DNA of 64,000 nucleotides from an uncultured Oleiphilus sp. (GCA_913020045.1 CAJWBE010000005.1:62001-126000); one strand, 5' to 3'. Positions 1-12,538 are shown, counted from the first letter of the stretch. Notes: generated by a model not told the origin, from the letters alone. Translations and numbers: made by a program.

Positions 1-3000
1 TCGGAACTTCCTTCAATTTCATAACGACTAGACGGCCCAGAGATCGTCATAGGCTCACTAAACGTTAATTTTCCTTCGTTTATACGAGCGTTCATGCGGA
101 GTTCGTCATACCCAATTCCACTTTTATAAAGGTCAGAAAAGTCGAGTTTTAATCGTCGCTCTAGGGCTTCTGCATTAAAAATACCCAAGAGCCGTAATGC
201 TCCCGTTTTCTTATCAGGCGTTTTTAAAAAGCCGTCGTCCATTGCTAAGTTGATCGAACCGGATAGCCTAGAGGCGTCAAAGTCATGCGGGTTACTTGGC
301 CACACTAGCGAAAACTCGCCTGACATTTTGTCACTACTAATAGGCGGTGTTTTCCCCAAGGCTTTGAATAACTGCTCACTGTCGCCGCCATCCAGTTTCA
401 TCTCTAAGTATGTCGATGCGTGTCCCTGCTCGGTACTCCACTTGAGTCGACCATTAAACGCCACGCCACCCAACCGTCCCGCAAGGTTATTAACACTCAA
501 TACCGAATCGCTCGGCACCGCAACACCACTCCAGCTACCGTAGTCTTGAGCATCAAAAACTAGCTTTTTGGTCGAGAAAGAAAATGTAGGAACACTCCCC
601 GGGTCAATCAGTGATTCATCTGAATCAACCACAGGCGAGCTATTCGGGTCGCGCTCGGGTGTTTTTAAGTGCAGATAATCAAGTTGTAAAGAGAGGCTTC
701 TCACCTCAGTCGGCACAGCAATTCGTCCAGCAATATCATCACTCACGACATCAGCGGTCCAGCCTAAAGAGCTCGGTGACAACGTTAAATTGACCTTCGA
801 AAAAACCTGAGTTAACGCCGTCATCTCTCCAACGTTGACTGCAATTGAGTCCCACTGAATAGTTTCATCGTTATCACTGTCATGAACGGCTTTACCATTG
901 TTGCTATTAGCACTAGCAGGGTCGTAAGCGGACCACGCATTCTGCGCACTTAGAAATGCATCAATATAGTCGATCCATTCCTGTAGCTCTGCTTTCACGA
1001 CAGCACCGTGAACCTTAACCCCCTTTGCCGTCGGGGCCATATAGCCTCGATTTTTCGGTGCGCCCAACAAAACATCGACTGAATCCAAGCCCGAATCGTT
1101 GAACAACATGCTCGTATCTACCCGCCCCGCCGTATTGGACTCAAGACCGATACTCGCACGTGTATCAGCCCCCTCGAAAGCCACATCTACTGTCAGAAGT
1201 TCAGGCTCGACTGCCGCTTTATCAAACGGCGAAGGCCACGCGCGCCCTAGACCGATCAAGTCAGACTGTATCCTAAGTTTCGGGGCCTGCGCAGAAGAAG
1301 CAAAAATATCTAAAAGCGCTGTATAACTTAGTTCACCATCTAAACCCGCAACAGGGCCCAATTCGAAATGCTCTAACAAGCGATCAGCGGAACTAATTGC
1401 CTCCAGCCGCACCCGCGTGTGCGCGGGATTAGAAGCAATCGCATCTTGACTATGAATACTCACTGTCGCTGGTCGATCAAATAGTTGCAAAGAGAGCGCC
1501 TCGGCCACGACACCATGCTCTGAACTGACGGCGACAGTACCAGCAACATCTGAAAATATCAGTTCCGTATCATGGTGCGTGACCTGATTGTTCGCGAGAC
1601 GTGCCTTAACATCATAAGCCACATCTCTATTATCGAAGGGCACCAATATATCGATATCTACACCGACTTCCCCTTCGATTTTTATTGCTTCTCCTATCGC
1701 TGACAAGTGCTCAGAGATGGGTGATTCCATCATCCAATAATGCAACTTCTTTTCTCGCACTTTTGTTGTAGCGGTGGCCCGCAACATGGGGTCATCACTG
1801 ACTTGAGCGGATGGCAAGACGGCCACTAAATTCGCTAGAGAAGTGCCATAAATAGATGCTTGATTTGCCACCACCATGAGGGCATCATTTTGCAGCTCAA
1901 TGCGCGCCTCGAGGTCTTCTAATTCAGGCCATTCAGGCTCAAATTTCAGTACTCCATCGCGAGCATTAGCAAGCAGGCTAGAAGTGAAACTATTCTCTGC
2001 ACTCTCAGACTCGACCGAGCCGTGTCCATAGTAGATTCCGCTACTAACATTACCGCCCACCAAGGCTTGGCCTAGCCACTCATAAAGACCATCAGAGACT
2101 AGATAGTCAGGCACTAAAGTGGGTACATTAACAAATGAAATATCTTGGAAAGCCAAACCTAAAGACAGCACATCTTCATGCGGTTCGTCGTTAAGCCACA
2201 AGCTAAAATCGCCATAGAGTTGTCCGCTGTCAAGCACGTCTAGATACAAACCATTAGAAAAGACCGAGACATCTTCGTCACCAATAATCCAGCCCACAGT
2301 GCCCTGTGCGTAACTTGTTTGCCACGGTTGGGAAAACAGCGTGGGAAAACCCAGTTTGAAACTCTCGCTTTTAAATTGCACCTCTCCACCCGCACTATCT
2401 GCATACACGTAACCATCGATGCCGCTAGCAGACGGTGTACTTTCAAACGCTGCCAGCGCGACACCGGAAAGCTCTGCTTCTAAGGTAAACGCATTTCTCT
2501 TTGCACTAGGAGGGGAATCACCAACAGATCCAGCCAAAACTCTATCTTTACTACTTAGGTCTTGATGCCCAACAGCACTCGCACTGGCCTCTATCACGCC
2601 TGTACTTTTTAGCCTTTTTTCTTGGGCCTTACCAGAAGAAGCTTTCTGGACCACCGCCAAGGCCTTAGAATCTATGGCCGGATCAGGCGCAGAGCTTCGG
2701 GCCGCCTCAACCTCACTCATCTCATCCACGGCCACACTCACATTATCGACGCTAACGATTCTATGAGAAGTCGTTTCTGAAGCGATGACAGCTTCTTGGG
2801 CTTTCTCGCGAGACAAGCCAGCTACCTGCGAGCTTTGCGCTGCAGTCGGCTCATCAAACACTCTAATATCAACAAACTTGAGCTTTCCCTTAGGGCGGCT
2901 AACGTCGAGGCGATCAAACAAATCACCTTGAGGCAAGTCTGCGGCCAGTGCGAGTCCGTTCACGCAACCAATATCCAATGCATCAATATAAATCTGATGT

Positions 3001-4031
3001 TCGGTTATCAGCTCATGGTAAAACCCATTACCAACGGCGCAATGCCGGTCGCCCCACTGCCACGCCAAATCTTTGAACTCAAACTCAGTGCGCCCACTAA
3101 GACGGTCCCAACTAAACTGCGTTGCCAAGTTACGAATTGGCTGCTGTGCGGCACCCGCGACCTCCCAATCGAGGCGGCTCGCTTGGATGCTACCCTGAAC
3201 ATCGATCAAGGAAGTCCCTACGAAATCCGCCCACATGCGGCCCGACGCATCAAGGCCTGTAACGCTAATCCCTTGCCAATCATAAGCCTGCAATACAGCA
3301 TCCAAAAAATCGACGGAGCGAGCTTCCAAATAGACTTCGCTAAGAATATGGTCTCTCGACACCACGCCAGAACCATGCACAGAAATACTCATTAGCGGAG
3401 ACAGACTACCCGGCTGGACTACTTGCCCGCTAGCGTAAAAATCGTCACCTTGATAGCGTAAGGTCAGCCCCGGAAAACGCCAATCACGAACATCACCGCG
3501 CTTCGAGAAGACCTGTATTTGTGTTTCAACAAACGAAATATTAGCGCCTTCAAACCAACGCTGAATCTGCTCTTCCTCAATCTCTGCATCATCGTCTATT
3601 TCAACTGGCGCCATCTCAAACCCAGCAAAAGACCAAGACGCCTTGTGTTGAACCGCATCAAACTGTGTATTCAGGAATTCGAGGGACTTAAAGCGTAAAT
3701 CACGCGCCTTGATGCTAGACAATAAACCAATACGAAAACTAATGGTCTCGATCGTCGCTGCTCGCTCACCCTCAATCGTCAATCCGTTGAGTTGAATAAC
3801 AGGATCAAAGCCAGACCAGCGTCCCTCAATACTGTCCATCGTCACTGGTCGATCCAGCGCAGCGGACAAAATCACCTCAAGGTCTGGTTGCTGCTCATGC
3901 AATTGAGAAAAGAAATAGCGCCCTCCCACGACATAAACAGCCGCAGAAACGAGCAGTAAGGTAGCGAGAAAACGCACCTGAACTTTGATCAGCCAATAAG
4001 CTTTATTCAACGCAATGCTGCCTATCCACAC
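1..4031 (-). CDS. yhdP: YhdP family AsmA-like envelope protein (DUF3971), 3' end truncated by window edge
   Basis: Minus-strand frame reads from a GTG at ~4031 (VWIGSIALNKAYWLIKVQVRFLATLLLVSAAVYVVGGRYFFSQLHEQQPDLEVILSAALDRPVTMDSIEGRWSGFDPVIQLNGL...). The codons at position 1-23 (..SSRYEIEG) are in the same frame. N-terminal TM helix, and conserved synteny mreBCD-maf-rng-yhdP. Missing from the ORF track, presumably because its stop lies outside the window. Intermediate codons were not all checked by hand. Confidence 0.85.
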   Translation of the reverse strand, partial: MWIGSIALNKAYWLIKVQVRFLATLLLVSAAVYVVGGRYFFSQLHEQQPDLEVILSAALDRPVTMDSIEGRWSGFDPVIQLNGLTIEGERAATIETISFRIGLLSSIKARDLRFKSLEFLNTQFDAVQHKASWSFAGFEMAPVEIDDDAEIEEEQIQRWFEGANISFVETQIQVFSKRGDVRDWRFPGLTLRYQGDDFYASGQVVQPGSLSPLMSISVHGSGVVSRDHILSEVYLEARSVDFLDAVLQAYDWQGISVTGLDASGRMWADFVGTSLIDVQGSIQASRLDWEVAGAAQQPIRNLATQFSWDRLSGRTEFEFKDLAWQWGDRHCAVGNGFYHELITEHQIYIDALDIGCVNGLALAADLPQGDLFDRLDVSRPKGKLKFVDIRVFDEPTAAQSSQVAGLSREKAQEAVIASETTSHRIVSVDNVSVAVDEMSEVEAARSSAPDPAIDSKALAVVQKASSGKAQEKRLKSTGVIEASASAVGHQDLSSKDRVLAGSVGDSPPSAKRNAFTLEAELSGVALAAFESTPSASGIDGYVYADSAGGEVQFKSESFKLGFPTLFSQPWQTSYAQGTVGWIIGDEDVSVFSNGLYLDVLDSGQLYGDFSLWLNDEPHEDVLSLGLAFQDISFVNVPTLVPDYLVSDGLYEWLGQALVGGNVSSGIYYGHGSVESESAENSFTSSLLANARDGVLKFEPEWPELEDLEARIELQNDALMVVANQASIYGTSLANLVAVLPSAQVSDDPMLRATATTKVREKKLHYWMMESPISEHLSAIGEAIKIEGEVGVDIDILVPFDNRDVAYDVKARLANNQVTHHDTELIFSDVAGTVAVSSEHGVVAEALSLQLFDRPATVSIHSQDAIASNPAHTRVRLEAISSADRLLEHFELGPVAGLDGELSYTALLDIFASSAQAPKLRIQSDLIGLGRAWPSPFDKAAVEPELLTVDVAFEGADTRASIGLESNTAGRVDTSMLFNDSGLDSVDVLLGAPKNRGYMAPTAKGVKVHGAVVKAELQEWIDYIDAFLSAQNAWSAYDPASANSNNGKAVHDSDNDETIQWDSIAVNVGEMTALTQVFSKVNLTLSPSSLGWTADVVSDDIAGRIAVPTEVRSLSLQLDYLHLKTPERDPNSSPVVDSDESLIDPGSVPTFSFSTKKLVFDAQDYGSWSGVAVPSDSVLSVNNLAGRLGGVAFNGRLKWSTEQGHASTYLEMKLDGGDSEQLFKALGKTPPISSDKMSGEFSLVWPSNPHDFDASRLSGSINLAMDDGFLKTPDKKTGALRLLGIFNAEALERRLKLDFSDLYKSGIGYDELRMNARINEGKLTFSEPMTISGPSSRYEIEGSS

Positions 4032-4089
4032 TAGCGGAGTCTGCGGTTAGCCAAGCAAAAGTAAAATTATTCAGCATGAAAACCACACG

Positions 4090-5589
4090 CTATATCAGTA
4101 CGACGTCATATTGGCCTTGGTTATACATCACCTCAACCTGAAACTTAATTTGCTTTGCAATAAATGTTTCCAAGTCAGCCACGTTGTCAGACTCTTCGTC
4201 TAGTAAACGATCAATCACGCTTTGCGATGCCATTACCAAGTAAACACTGGCATCATAGGCACGATTCACCCGCAGAATCTCTCTCATGATCTCATAACAA
4301 ACGGTCTCTGCTGTCTTCAGATACCCCGTCCCTTCGCACACACTGCAGGGCTCGCATAAGGTTTGACCGAGACTCTCAGTCGTTCTTTTACGCGTCATCT
4401 CAACCAAGCCCAGCTCGGACACGCAACTAATCGTTGTGCGCGCATGATCTTTCTCGAGCATCTTCTCCAGCATTCGAAGTACTTGCCGCTGATGCTCCTG
4501 ATCTTCCATATCAATGAAATCGAGAATAATGATGCCACCCAGGTTGCGCAGGCGTAGCTGTCTTCCAATCGTGCGAGCTGCCTCTAGGTTCGTTTTGAAA
4601 ATCGTCTCTTCGAGATTACGATGTCCTACAAAAGCACCCGTATTAACATCAATGGTTGTCATGGCTTCGGTCTGATCAACAATCAGATAGCCACCAGATT
4701 TAAGCTGCACTTTTCGCCCAAGCGCTTTCTGTATCTCATCATCAATATTATATAAATCAAAAATCGGACGCTCACCTGGGTAGTACTCTAACCGCTCAGA
4801 GACGTCGATAAGAAAACCCTCAGCAAACTCTTTGACCGCGGTGAAGCTTTCACGGGAGTCGATACGAATTTTCTCCGAATGAGGTTTGACCAGGTCACGA
4901 ATCGCTCTGATGTGCAGCGGAAGGTCTTGGTAGATCACCGATAAATTTGAATACTCGTGAATGCGCTGCTCTAGCTTATTCCACAAACGCTCAAGGAAAC
5001 GAATGTCTGCCTTGAACTCTTCTTCGCCAGCCCCTTCCGCCGCCGTTCGAACAATAAAACCGGCAGCTTCTGAAGAAGAATCCTCACCAGCGCTATCGTC
5101 ACTAGCCCTGATTGAGCTGCAGCTTTGTAATAAGCTACGCAGCCGCTCGCGCTCTCCTTCATCTTCAATACGCTGGGAAATGCCGACATGCTTCATGGCC
5201 GGCATGTAAACTAAATAACGACTAGCGACTGACAACTGCGTTGTTAAACGTGCGCCCTTAGTACCAATCGGGTCTTTAATCACCTGAACGACTAATGACT
5301 GCCCTTCACGCAATAACAAAGCAATATCCGGCGTGGATGTATTGGAAGGGTCGGCGCTGGAAATAACGTCGGAGACATGAATAAACGCCGCCTTCTCCAA
5401 ACCAATATCGACAAAAGCCGCCTCCATCCCAGGCAGTACGCGAACAACCTTACCTTTATATATGTTGCCGACAATGCCGCGCTTACTTGAACGCTCGATA
5501 TATACTTCTTGCAACATGCCGTTTTCGACGACCGCGACGCGCGTCTCTACCGGGGTCACATTAATTAGTATTTCTTCGCTCATCGTCAT
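4090..5589 (-). CDS. rng: Ribonuclease G
   Basis: 499 aa; ILINVTPVETRVAVVENGMLQEVYIER, RGIVGNIYKGKVVRVLPGMEAAFVDIGLEKAAFIHVSD (S1), and catalytic IDVNTGAFVGHRNLEETIFKTNLEAA; rng synteny. Confidence 0.97.
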   Translation of the reverse strand: MTMSEEILINVTPVETRVAVVENGMLQEVYIERSSKRGIVGNIYKGKVVRVLPGMEAAFVDIGLEKAAFIHVSDVISSADPSNTSTPDIALLLREGQSLVVQVIKDPIGTKGARLTTQLSVASRYLVYMPAMKHVGISQRIEDEGERERLRSLLQSCSSIRASDDSAGEDSSSEAAGFIVRTAAEGAGEEEFKADIRFLERLWNKLEQRIHEYSNLSVIYQDLPLHIRAIRDLVKPHSEKIRIDSRESFTAVKEFAEGFLIDVSERLEYYPGERPIFDLYNIDDEIQKALGRKVQLKSGGYLIVDQTEAMTTIDVNTGAFVGHRNLEETIFKTNLEAARTIGRQLRLRNLGGIIILDFIDMEDQEHQRQVLRMLEKMLEKDHARTTISCVSELGLVEMTRKRTTESLGQTLCEPCSVCEGTGYLKTAETVCYEIMREILRVNRAYDASVYLVMASQSVIDRLLDEESDNVADLETFIAKQIKFQVEVMYNQGQYDVVLI

Positions 5590-5631
5590 GTTAGCGCCTC
5601 CTGACAGGCTTTCGATCCGTGATTCCTTCAG

Positions 5632-6285
5632 CTATATCGACGGACCATTTGTCGCCAACGATCCCCAAAAATCAAATCCCATACCCACTAATAACTCTTT
5701 CAATTCGCTTACTGGTAAACCCACCACATTGCTGTAACTGCCATTTATGGCACTTACCAATACCGCGCCTAAACCTTGAATTCCATAACCACCAGCCTTA
5801 TCTGCTGGCTCTCCGCTGTGCCAGTAGGCGGAAATTTCTGAATCACTCAAGCACTTAAACCTGACGTCAGTACTCACCACCAGACTTTCTTCTACCACCT
5901 TCTCTGTCGAGATGTCGTAGCGCAGCACGCAAATACCGGTTAGCACCTCATGGGTGCTATCAGACAAGCGATTCATCATTTTTGAAAAGTCATTCTGGTC
6001 AAGTGGCTTCCCAAGAATAACGCCGTCAACAACAACGCTCGTATCTGAACCAATAACGTATAAGCAGCGCCCGGCACTAGCATCAATATCACTCGCTGCT
6101 CGCAGTTTATCAAGCGCCATATTCGCTTTTAACTTTGCTAGCCTTTCCACATAGCACGAGCCTACTTCAGCCTCAAAAACCGATTCATCCGCATCTACCG
6201 GACATACATCAAAGGACAAACCAAGCTGTTCCAATAAGGCCTTACGTCGTGGTGAGGCAGACGCCAAATACAAGCTCATCAACAC
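5632..6285 (-). CDS. maf: Maf family nucleotide pyrophosphatase (septum formation inhibitor Maf, YhdE-like)
   Basis: LYLASASPRRKALLEQLG signature; synteny between mreD and rng. Confidence 0.93.
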   Translation of the reverse strand: MLMSLYLASASPRRKALLEQLGLSFDVCPVDADESVFEAEVGSCYVERLAKLKANMALDKLRAASDIDASAGRCLYVIGSDTSVVVDGVILGKPLDQNDFSKMMNRLSDSTHEVLTGICVLRYDISTEKVVEESLVVSTDVRFKCLSDSEISAYWHSGEPADKAGGYGIQGLGAVLVSAINGSYSNVVGLPVSELKELLVGMGFDFWGSLATNGPSI

Positions 6286-6288
6286 ACC

Positions 6289-6768
6289 CTATCGAAATGT
6301 AAAGGCAAGGCGATCATAAACGATCACCAGTATCGGCCAAACCAACGCACTAATGATCGCCTGCCATAAGTAATCAAAACCATTATCAGCAACACTGAGT
6401 GCTGCGCGCATGGCGTAAACAATCAGCAACTGAATACCACTAAGCACAAATATGACAAACGCCTGCTTAGCCATCGGAAACATGCGAAAGCGCTTATGGA
6501 TACCTAGTACTAAGTAACTCACAATACACAACGCTAATGAGTGAACACCAAAATAACTACCCGTCAAAACATCCATCACAATGCCAATGACAAATGCACT
6601 CGCTATACCAACTCTGTCGGGGCGACGCAGCAACCAATAGATCTGTGTTAAAACAAGCCACTCAGGCCTAAATGGGCTCAGCATATCGGGTAACGCCACC
6701 AGCTCAAGCATCATTGCGGCGACAAAGGTCAGTGCAACGACAAACCAATTCATGGACTTAGTCATCAT
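6289..6768 (-). CDS. mreD: Rod shape-determining protein MreD
   Basis: 159 aa polytopic membrane protein with MreD-like RPEWLVLTQIYWLLRRPDRVG; synteny with mreC. Confidence 0.93.
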   Translation of the reverse strand: MMTKSMNWFVVALTFVAAMMLELVALPDMLSPFRPEWLVLTQIYWLLRRPDRVGIASAFVIGIVMDVLTGSYFGVHSLALCIVSYLVLGIHKRFRMFPMAKQAFVIFVLSGIQLLIVYAMRAALSVADNGFDYLWQAIISALVWPILVIVYDRLAFTFR

Positions 6769-7748
6769 AACCCCTCCACTGATCGTTGCGAATCAGCGTT
6801 AGCATCCAGCGACTCACTGCTCATAAGAGACTCTGACATCGAAGCGTCTAAAACACCGTTTTGACTCTCCTGATCCACCAAATCGGACGACAACACTTCG
6901 CGTGCCACTTGCTCCTTAAACACCAGTAGCAATAGCCGACTTCGGTTCAACAGCGCCTCCGGCTTAGCATTAACCGTGGCAAATGCTTGACCCGGATGAT
7001 GCTCAATCTGCGATATACGCGCAACAGGGTATCCCTGTGGAAACCTTCCGCCTAAGCCCGAACTCACCAGCAAATCACCCACCTGAACATCAGCTGTATC
7101 AGGGACATTGCCAAGTTCCAAGTGATCCAAAGAGCCAACGCCATAGGCAATAGCTCTCATTCCGTTTCGATTAACTTGGACAGGCACCGCGTGACGGTTG
7201 TCGGAAATCAGCAAAACTCGACTTCGAAACTCGTTAACCTCGATCACTTGGCCCATTAAGCCATTCGCATCGAGCACTGCTTGCCCCACCAACACTCCGT
7301 CATTTAAGCCTTTATCGATCAAAATAAACTGATTATTAGGGTCTGGACTCGCGCCGACCAATTCAGTGACCACCACGCCCTCATCTAGCAAGCGCGACGC
7401 ACTTAACAATTCACGCAGCCGATTCAATTCAGCCGTAACCGACGCTAGCTTTTGCGACTGACGCTCTAATACCAGCATGCGATCGCGCATAACATCCAGC
7501 TCGCTCTCCAATTCGTCACGACTGGTAAAAATAAACGTAAACCCATTGCTCAATTTTTGTGGAAAATCACTTAACCATTGAAATGGCGTCAAACTAGAGC
7601 TGATGACATTGCGGGCAGGATCTAACTGGCTGAATCGCACATCCAACACAATTAATATGACGGAAAAGATTAACGCCATTGCCAAGCGATAGCCCAAGTA
7701 GGGACCTTGAACAAAGATGGTATTAATCAGTGACTCCTTAGCAAACAA
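6765..7748 (-). CDS. mreC: Rod shape-determining protein MreC
   Basis: N-terminal TM, coiled coil, MreC beta domain (LIDKGLNDGVLVGQAVLDANGLMGQVIEVNEFRSRVLLISD). Confidence 0.95.
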   Translation of the reverse strand: MFAKESLINTIFVQGPYLGYRLAMALIFSVILIVLDVRFSQLDPARNVISSSLTPFQWLSDFPQKLSNGFTFIFTSRDELESELDVMRDRMLVLERQSQKLASVTAELNRLRELLSASRLLDEGVVVTELVGASPDPNNQFILIDKGLNDGVLVGQAVLDANGLMGQVIEVNEFRSRVLLISDNRHAVPVQVNRNGMRAIAYGVGSLDHLELGNVPDTADVQVGDLLVSSGLGGRFPQGYPVARISQIEHHPGQAFATVNAKPEALLNRSRLLLLVFKEQVAREVLSSDLVDQESQNGVLDASMSESLMSSESLDANADSQRSVEGL

Positions 7749-7779
7749 AACAAGAAAGATTTTTTTAAGTGTATATCAA

Positions 7780-7806
7780 AAAAGCGGAGCATTGGGCTCC
7801 GCTTTT
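7780..7806 (-). terminator. Intrinsic terminator/attenuator between mreB and mreC
   Basis: GCGGAGC-attgg-GCTCCGC stem-loop (7784-7790 / 7796-7802) flanked by A and T tracts; directly downstream of the mreB stop. Confidence 0.75.
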
Positions 7807-7830
7807 ATATTTATAAACACTCTTAAGAGA

Positions 7831-8877
<1,047 letters not shown>

Positions 8878-9190
8878 TCAACCTAATTTCTATTCGTGTA
8901 ATTTAATCGCGCAACTTTAACAATGGCGCCTATTTTGAGCAAGGTACAAATGCAATATGAACGATATTTAAACACCTAAAAGCAAAAATCGTTCAGATTT
9001 TAGGCGCACCTTAGCGACAGCGTCAAAATCTGTTTGTTCAAGCGCTTTCCTGATATCATGCTCGGCTTAAAAACGTGCGAACAATTAAGCACGCCGTCCG
9101 CTCAAAAAGCACCTTGCGGGTCAGTATGGATTCGGCACCAAAAGCGGTAACATAATTAAAACATCAGACTACAACTCCAGAGGTAACCTC

Positions 9191-9478
9191 ATGTCGTTCT
9201 CTTCTGACGATATTAAAAACGTCGCTCACCTGGCGCGCCTTCATGTCAGTGATGAAAACGCTGACAAGCTCGGCGCTGACATCACTAATATTCTGACTCT
9301 TGTCGACCAGTTGCAAGCGGTGGACACGCAAGGCGTAGAGCCAATGGCTCACCCTATGGATGCCGTACAAATCTTACGCGCAGACGACGTTACTGAAACC
9401 AATCAACGCGACAAGTACCAAGCTTGCGCGCCCGAAACTGAAGAAGGCTTGTATCTTGTTCCGCGCGTTATCGAATAA
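9191..9478 (+). CDS. gatC: Aspartyl/glutamyl-tRNA amidotransferase subunit C
   Basis: 95 aa; DIKNVAHLARLHV...LVDQLQAVDTQGVEPMAHP...; upstream of gatA. Confidence 0.96.
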   Translation: MSFSSDDIKNVAHLARLHVSDENADKLGADITNILTLVDQLQAVDTQGVEPMAHPMDAVQILRADDVTETNQRDKYQACAPETEEGLYLVPRVIE

Positions 9479-9540
9479 CACAGTTAAACGCCACAAGACT
9501 TTTTCTGACTATTATTACGACTGACTAGAAAGACCTCATC

Positions 9541-11001
9541 ATGCTAGACAAATCAATAAAAGAACTTTCACAAGGCCTCAAGAACGGCGACTTTTCCAGT
9601 GTGGAGCTCACGCAAACCTATCTCGATAGAATTGCCAAATTAGACGCCCGCTTTAACAGCTATATTAGTGTAAGTAGCGACGCAGCATTGACCGCTGCCA
9701 AAGAAGCTGACACTCGAATTGCGGCTGGTGACGCCTCTATATGGACAGGTATTCCCTATGCCCATAAAGATGTGTTCTGTACTGAAGGCCTGCGCACGAC
9801 TTGCGGCTCGAAAATGCTGGAAAATTTCGTACCGCCATACAGTGCAACAGTAACCAGCCAATTTGATCGCGCTGGCGCCATATGCCTTGGTAAAACCAAC
9901 ATGGATGAGTTCGCGATGGGCTCATCTAACGAAAATAGTTTTTTCGGCAAAGTCGTCAATCCGTGGAGTAGCTCGAACGACCTCGTTCCGGGTGGCTCAT
10001 CTGGCGGCTCAGCCGCAGCCGTTGCAGCAAGGCTTGCCCCAGTCGCCACCGGCACAGACACCGGCGGATCAATTCGACAGCCCGCTTCTTTTTGTGGCAT
10101 AACCGGCCTCAAACCCACCTACGGGCGAGTATCTCGTTTTGGCATGATTGCTTACGCCTCGAGTTTGGATCAGGGCGGGCCAATGGCACGTACTGCTGAA
10201 GATGCAGCTTTAATGCTGCAAGTCATGGCAGGCCACGACCCTAAGGATTCCACTAGCATTAAGCATGATGTCCCTGACTACTCTGCTGGACTAAACAACA
10301 GCCTGCAGGGACTCAAGATAGGTTTGCCAAAAGAGTTCTTTAACGAGCACTTAGATAGCAGTATTCAAGCGGTTATGCAGACGGCCATGAAAGAGCTGGA
10401 AAAGCTGGGCGCCACCTTCAAAGAAGTCTCTCTTCCCAATATTGGCTTAGGAATTCCAGCTTATTACGTTATTGCGCCGGCTGAATGCTCTGCCAACCTA
10501 AGCCGCTTTGACGGCGTCCGGTATGGGCATCGTTGCGAGCAGCCAGAAGACTTAATGGATCTATACAAACGCAGTCGGTCGGAGGGGTTTGGAAACGAAG
10601 TACAGCGCCGAATCTTGATTGGTGCTTACGCACTGTCCGCCGGCTACTACGACGCATACTACCGCAAGGCCATGCAGGTTAGACGCCTTATCAAGAACGA
10701 CTATGTTGCTGCATTTGAAGACGTTGATGTGATCTTATCCCCGACCACCCCATCGACTGCTTTTGGTATTGGAGCAAAAGGTGACGACCCCGTTAAAATG
10801 TACCTCGAAGATATCTACACGATTACGGCCAACTTAGCGGGCTTGCCTGGAATATCTGTTCCGGCAGGCATCATCGACGGCCTCCCTATTGGACTCCAGC
10901 TCACTGGCAACTACTTTGATGAAGCGCGCATCCTTAATGTCGCACATCAATACCAGAGCCAAACCGACTGGCACCTTAAAGCCCCCGGCAACATAGACTA
11001 A
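9541..11001 (+). CDS. gatA: Aspartyl/glutamyl-tRNA amidotransferase subunit A
   Basis: Amidase signature [36 protein letters not shown]. Confidence 0.98.
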   Translation: MLDKSIKELSQGLKNGDFSSVELTQTYLDRIAKLDARFNSYISVSSDAALTAAKEADTRIAAGDASIWTGIPYAHKDVFCTEGLRTTCGSKMLENFVPPYSATVTSQFDRAGAICLGKTNMDEFAMGSSNENSFFGKVVNPWSSSNDLVPGGSSGGSAAAVAARLAPVATGTDTGGSIRQPASFCGITGLKPTYGRVSRFGMIAYASSLDQGGPMARTAEDAALMLQVMAGHDPKDSTSIKHDVPDYSAGLNNSLQGLKIGLPKEFFNEHLDSSIQAVMQTAMKELEKLGATFKEVSLPNIGLGIPAYYVIAPAECSANLSRFDGVRYGHRCEQPEDLMDLYKRSRSEGFGNEVQRRILIGAYALSAGYYDAYYRKAMQVRRLIKNDYVAAFEDVDVILSPTTPSTAFGIGAKGDDPVKMYLEDIYTITANLAGLPGISVPAGIIDGLPIGLQLTGNYFDEARILNVAHQYQSQTDWHLKAPGNID

Positions 11002-11021
11002 GCGAACAGGAGCAACAACAC

Positions 11022-12470
11022 ATGCAATGGGAAACCGTTATCGGGCTTGAAGTACACGTTCAATTGGCCACCAAGTCTAAGATTTTTTCTGGCTCATCGA
11101 CCGCCTTTGGCGCTGAACCAAACACTCAAGCCAGCGCAGTCGATCTAGCGCTGCCTGGCACGCTGCCCGTGCCAAACGAGCAAGCATTTCGTTATGCCAT
11201 TTTATTCGGCCTTGCGATCAACGCTGACATCAACAAACGGTCGGTGTTTGAACGTAAAAACTATTTCTACCCTGACCTTCCGAAAGGTTATCAAACTACG
11301 CAACTCGATGAACCAATCGTTGGCCCAGGCGTTGTTGATATTGAATTATCCGATGGCTCGTCCAAGTCAGTGCGCATTCATCATGCCCACCTCGAAGAGG
11401 ATGCTGGCAAGTCTTTGCATGAAGATTTTCATGGCATGTCGGGAATTGACCTAAATCGTGCAGGCACGCCCCTTATCGAAATTGTCTCTGAACCGGATAT
11501 GCGCAATTCTGAGGAAGCTGTCGCCTTTGCCAAAAAACTCCATGGCATCGTCACCTCGCTCGGCATTTGTGACGGTGAAATGTCTCAAGGCTCTATGCGC
11601 TTCGACGTTAACATTTCTGTGCGACCAAAAGGTCAAGAAGAATATGGTACGCGAACAGAAACCAAGAACTTAAATTCCTTCAAGTTTATGGAACGCGCGA
11701 TTAAGCTAGAAGTTGAAAGGCAAATTGACGTCATCGAAGACGGCGGTACGATCAGACAAGAAACTCGTTTGTACGATGCCGACAAAGACTTTTCTCGCGC
11801 CATGCGAAGCAAAGAAGAAGCAAACGATTACCGCTACTTCCCCTGCCCTGACTTACTGCCTGTGGTGTTCGACGACAGCTATATTGAAGCAATACGCAAG
11901 GAAATGCCTGAGTTACCGGATGCCCGTAAGCAACGATTCGTAGAGTCTTACGCCCTTTCAGATTATGACGCGTCGATTCTAGCCGCCGATGCCGCCACTG
12001 CCAGCTACTTCGAGACCGCGCAAGCTGTCTCTAGTGATGCCAAGCTTTCTGCTAACTGGGTAATGGGTGAGCTATCTGGTCGCCTAAACAGTGAGGAACT
12101 GAGCATCGCTCAAAGCCCAGTGGAAGCGAAAGCGATGGGAGAGTTGGTCCTGCGCGTAAAAGACGGCACCATCTCATCTTCCGGGGCCAAAAAGGTATTC
12201 AATACCCTATGGGAGAGCGAGGGAAAAAGCGTTGATCAAATCATTGACGCAAATGGTTTGAAACAAGTTTCAGACACCGGAGCGCTCGAAGCGATCGTCG
12301 ACGAAGTACTCGCCAACATGGCCGATCAAATCGCACAGTACCAAGAAGCCGACGATAAGAAACGTAAGAAGCTAATGGGTGGATTTATGGGGCCGCTAAT
12401 GAAGGCATCAAAGGGACAAGGGAACCCGAAACTGTTCAACGAAATTCTACAACGGAAATTAAACAACTAG
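11022..12470 (+). CDS. gatB: Aspartyl/glutamyl-tRNA amidotransferase subunit B
   Basis: [37 protein letters not shown]. Confidence 0.98.
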   Translation: MQWETVIGLEVHVQLATKSKIFSGSSTAFGAEPNTQASAVDLALPGTLPVPNEQAFRYAILFGLAINADINKRSVFERKNYFYPDLPKGYQTTQLDEPIVGPGVVDIELSDGSSKSVRIHHAHLEEDAGKSLHEDFHGMSGIDLNRAGTPLIEIVSEPDMRNSEEAVAFAKKLHGIVTSLGICDGEMSQGSMRFDVNISVRPKGQEEYGTRTETKNLNSFKFMERAIKLEVERQIDVIEDGGTIRQETRLYDADKDFSRAMRSKEEANDYRYFPCPDLLPVVFDDSYIEAIRKEMPELPDARKQRFVESYALSDYDASILAADAATASYFETAQAVSSDAKLSANWVMGELSGRLNSEELSIAQSPVEAKAMGELVLRVKDGTISSSGAKKVFNTLWESEGKSVDQIIDANGLKQVSDTGALEAIVDEVLANMADQIAQYQEADDKKRKKLMGGFMGPLMKASKGQGNPKLFNEILQRKLNN

Positions 12471-12502
12471 CGTTAACCGGCGTCAGAATGAGTCCTTTCA
12501 AG

Positions 12503-12538
12503 AGCGCATGAGCATATTTCTGCCTATGCGCTTTTTTA
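12503..12538 (+). terminator. Intrinsic terminator of gatCAB
   Basis: AGCGCAT ... ATGCGCT inverted repeat followed by TTTTTT, 33 bp after the gatB stop. Confidence 0.7.

Noticed and set aside
250-3395. Plus and minus short ORFs from the track (e.g. 250-543, 1099-1326, 2796-3395, 3008-3202)
   Set aside because: They lie antisense to, or out of frame with, the long minus-strand yhdP frame and show no recognisable protein family.
9074-9093. CGTGC...GCACG inverted repeat in the mreB-gatC divergent region
   Set aside because: 5-bp stem with a 10-nt loop and no adjacent regulatory context; likely chance.
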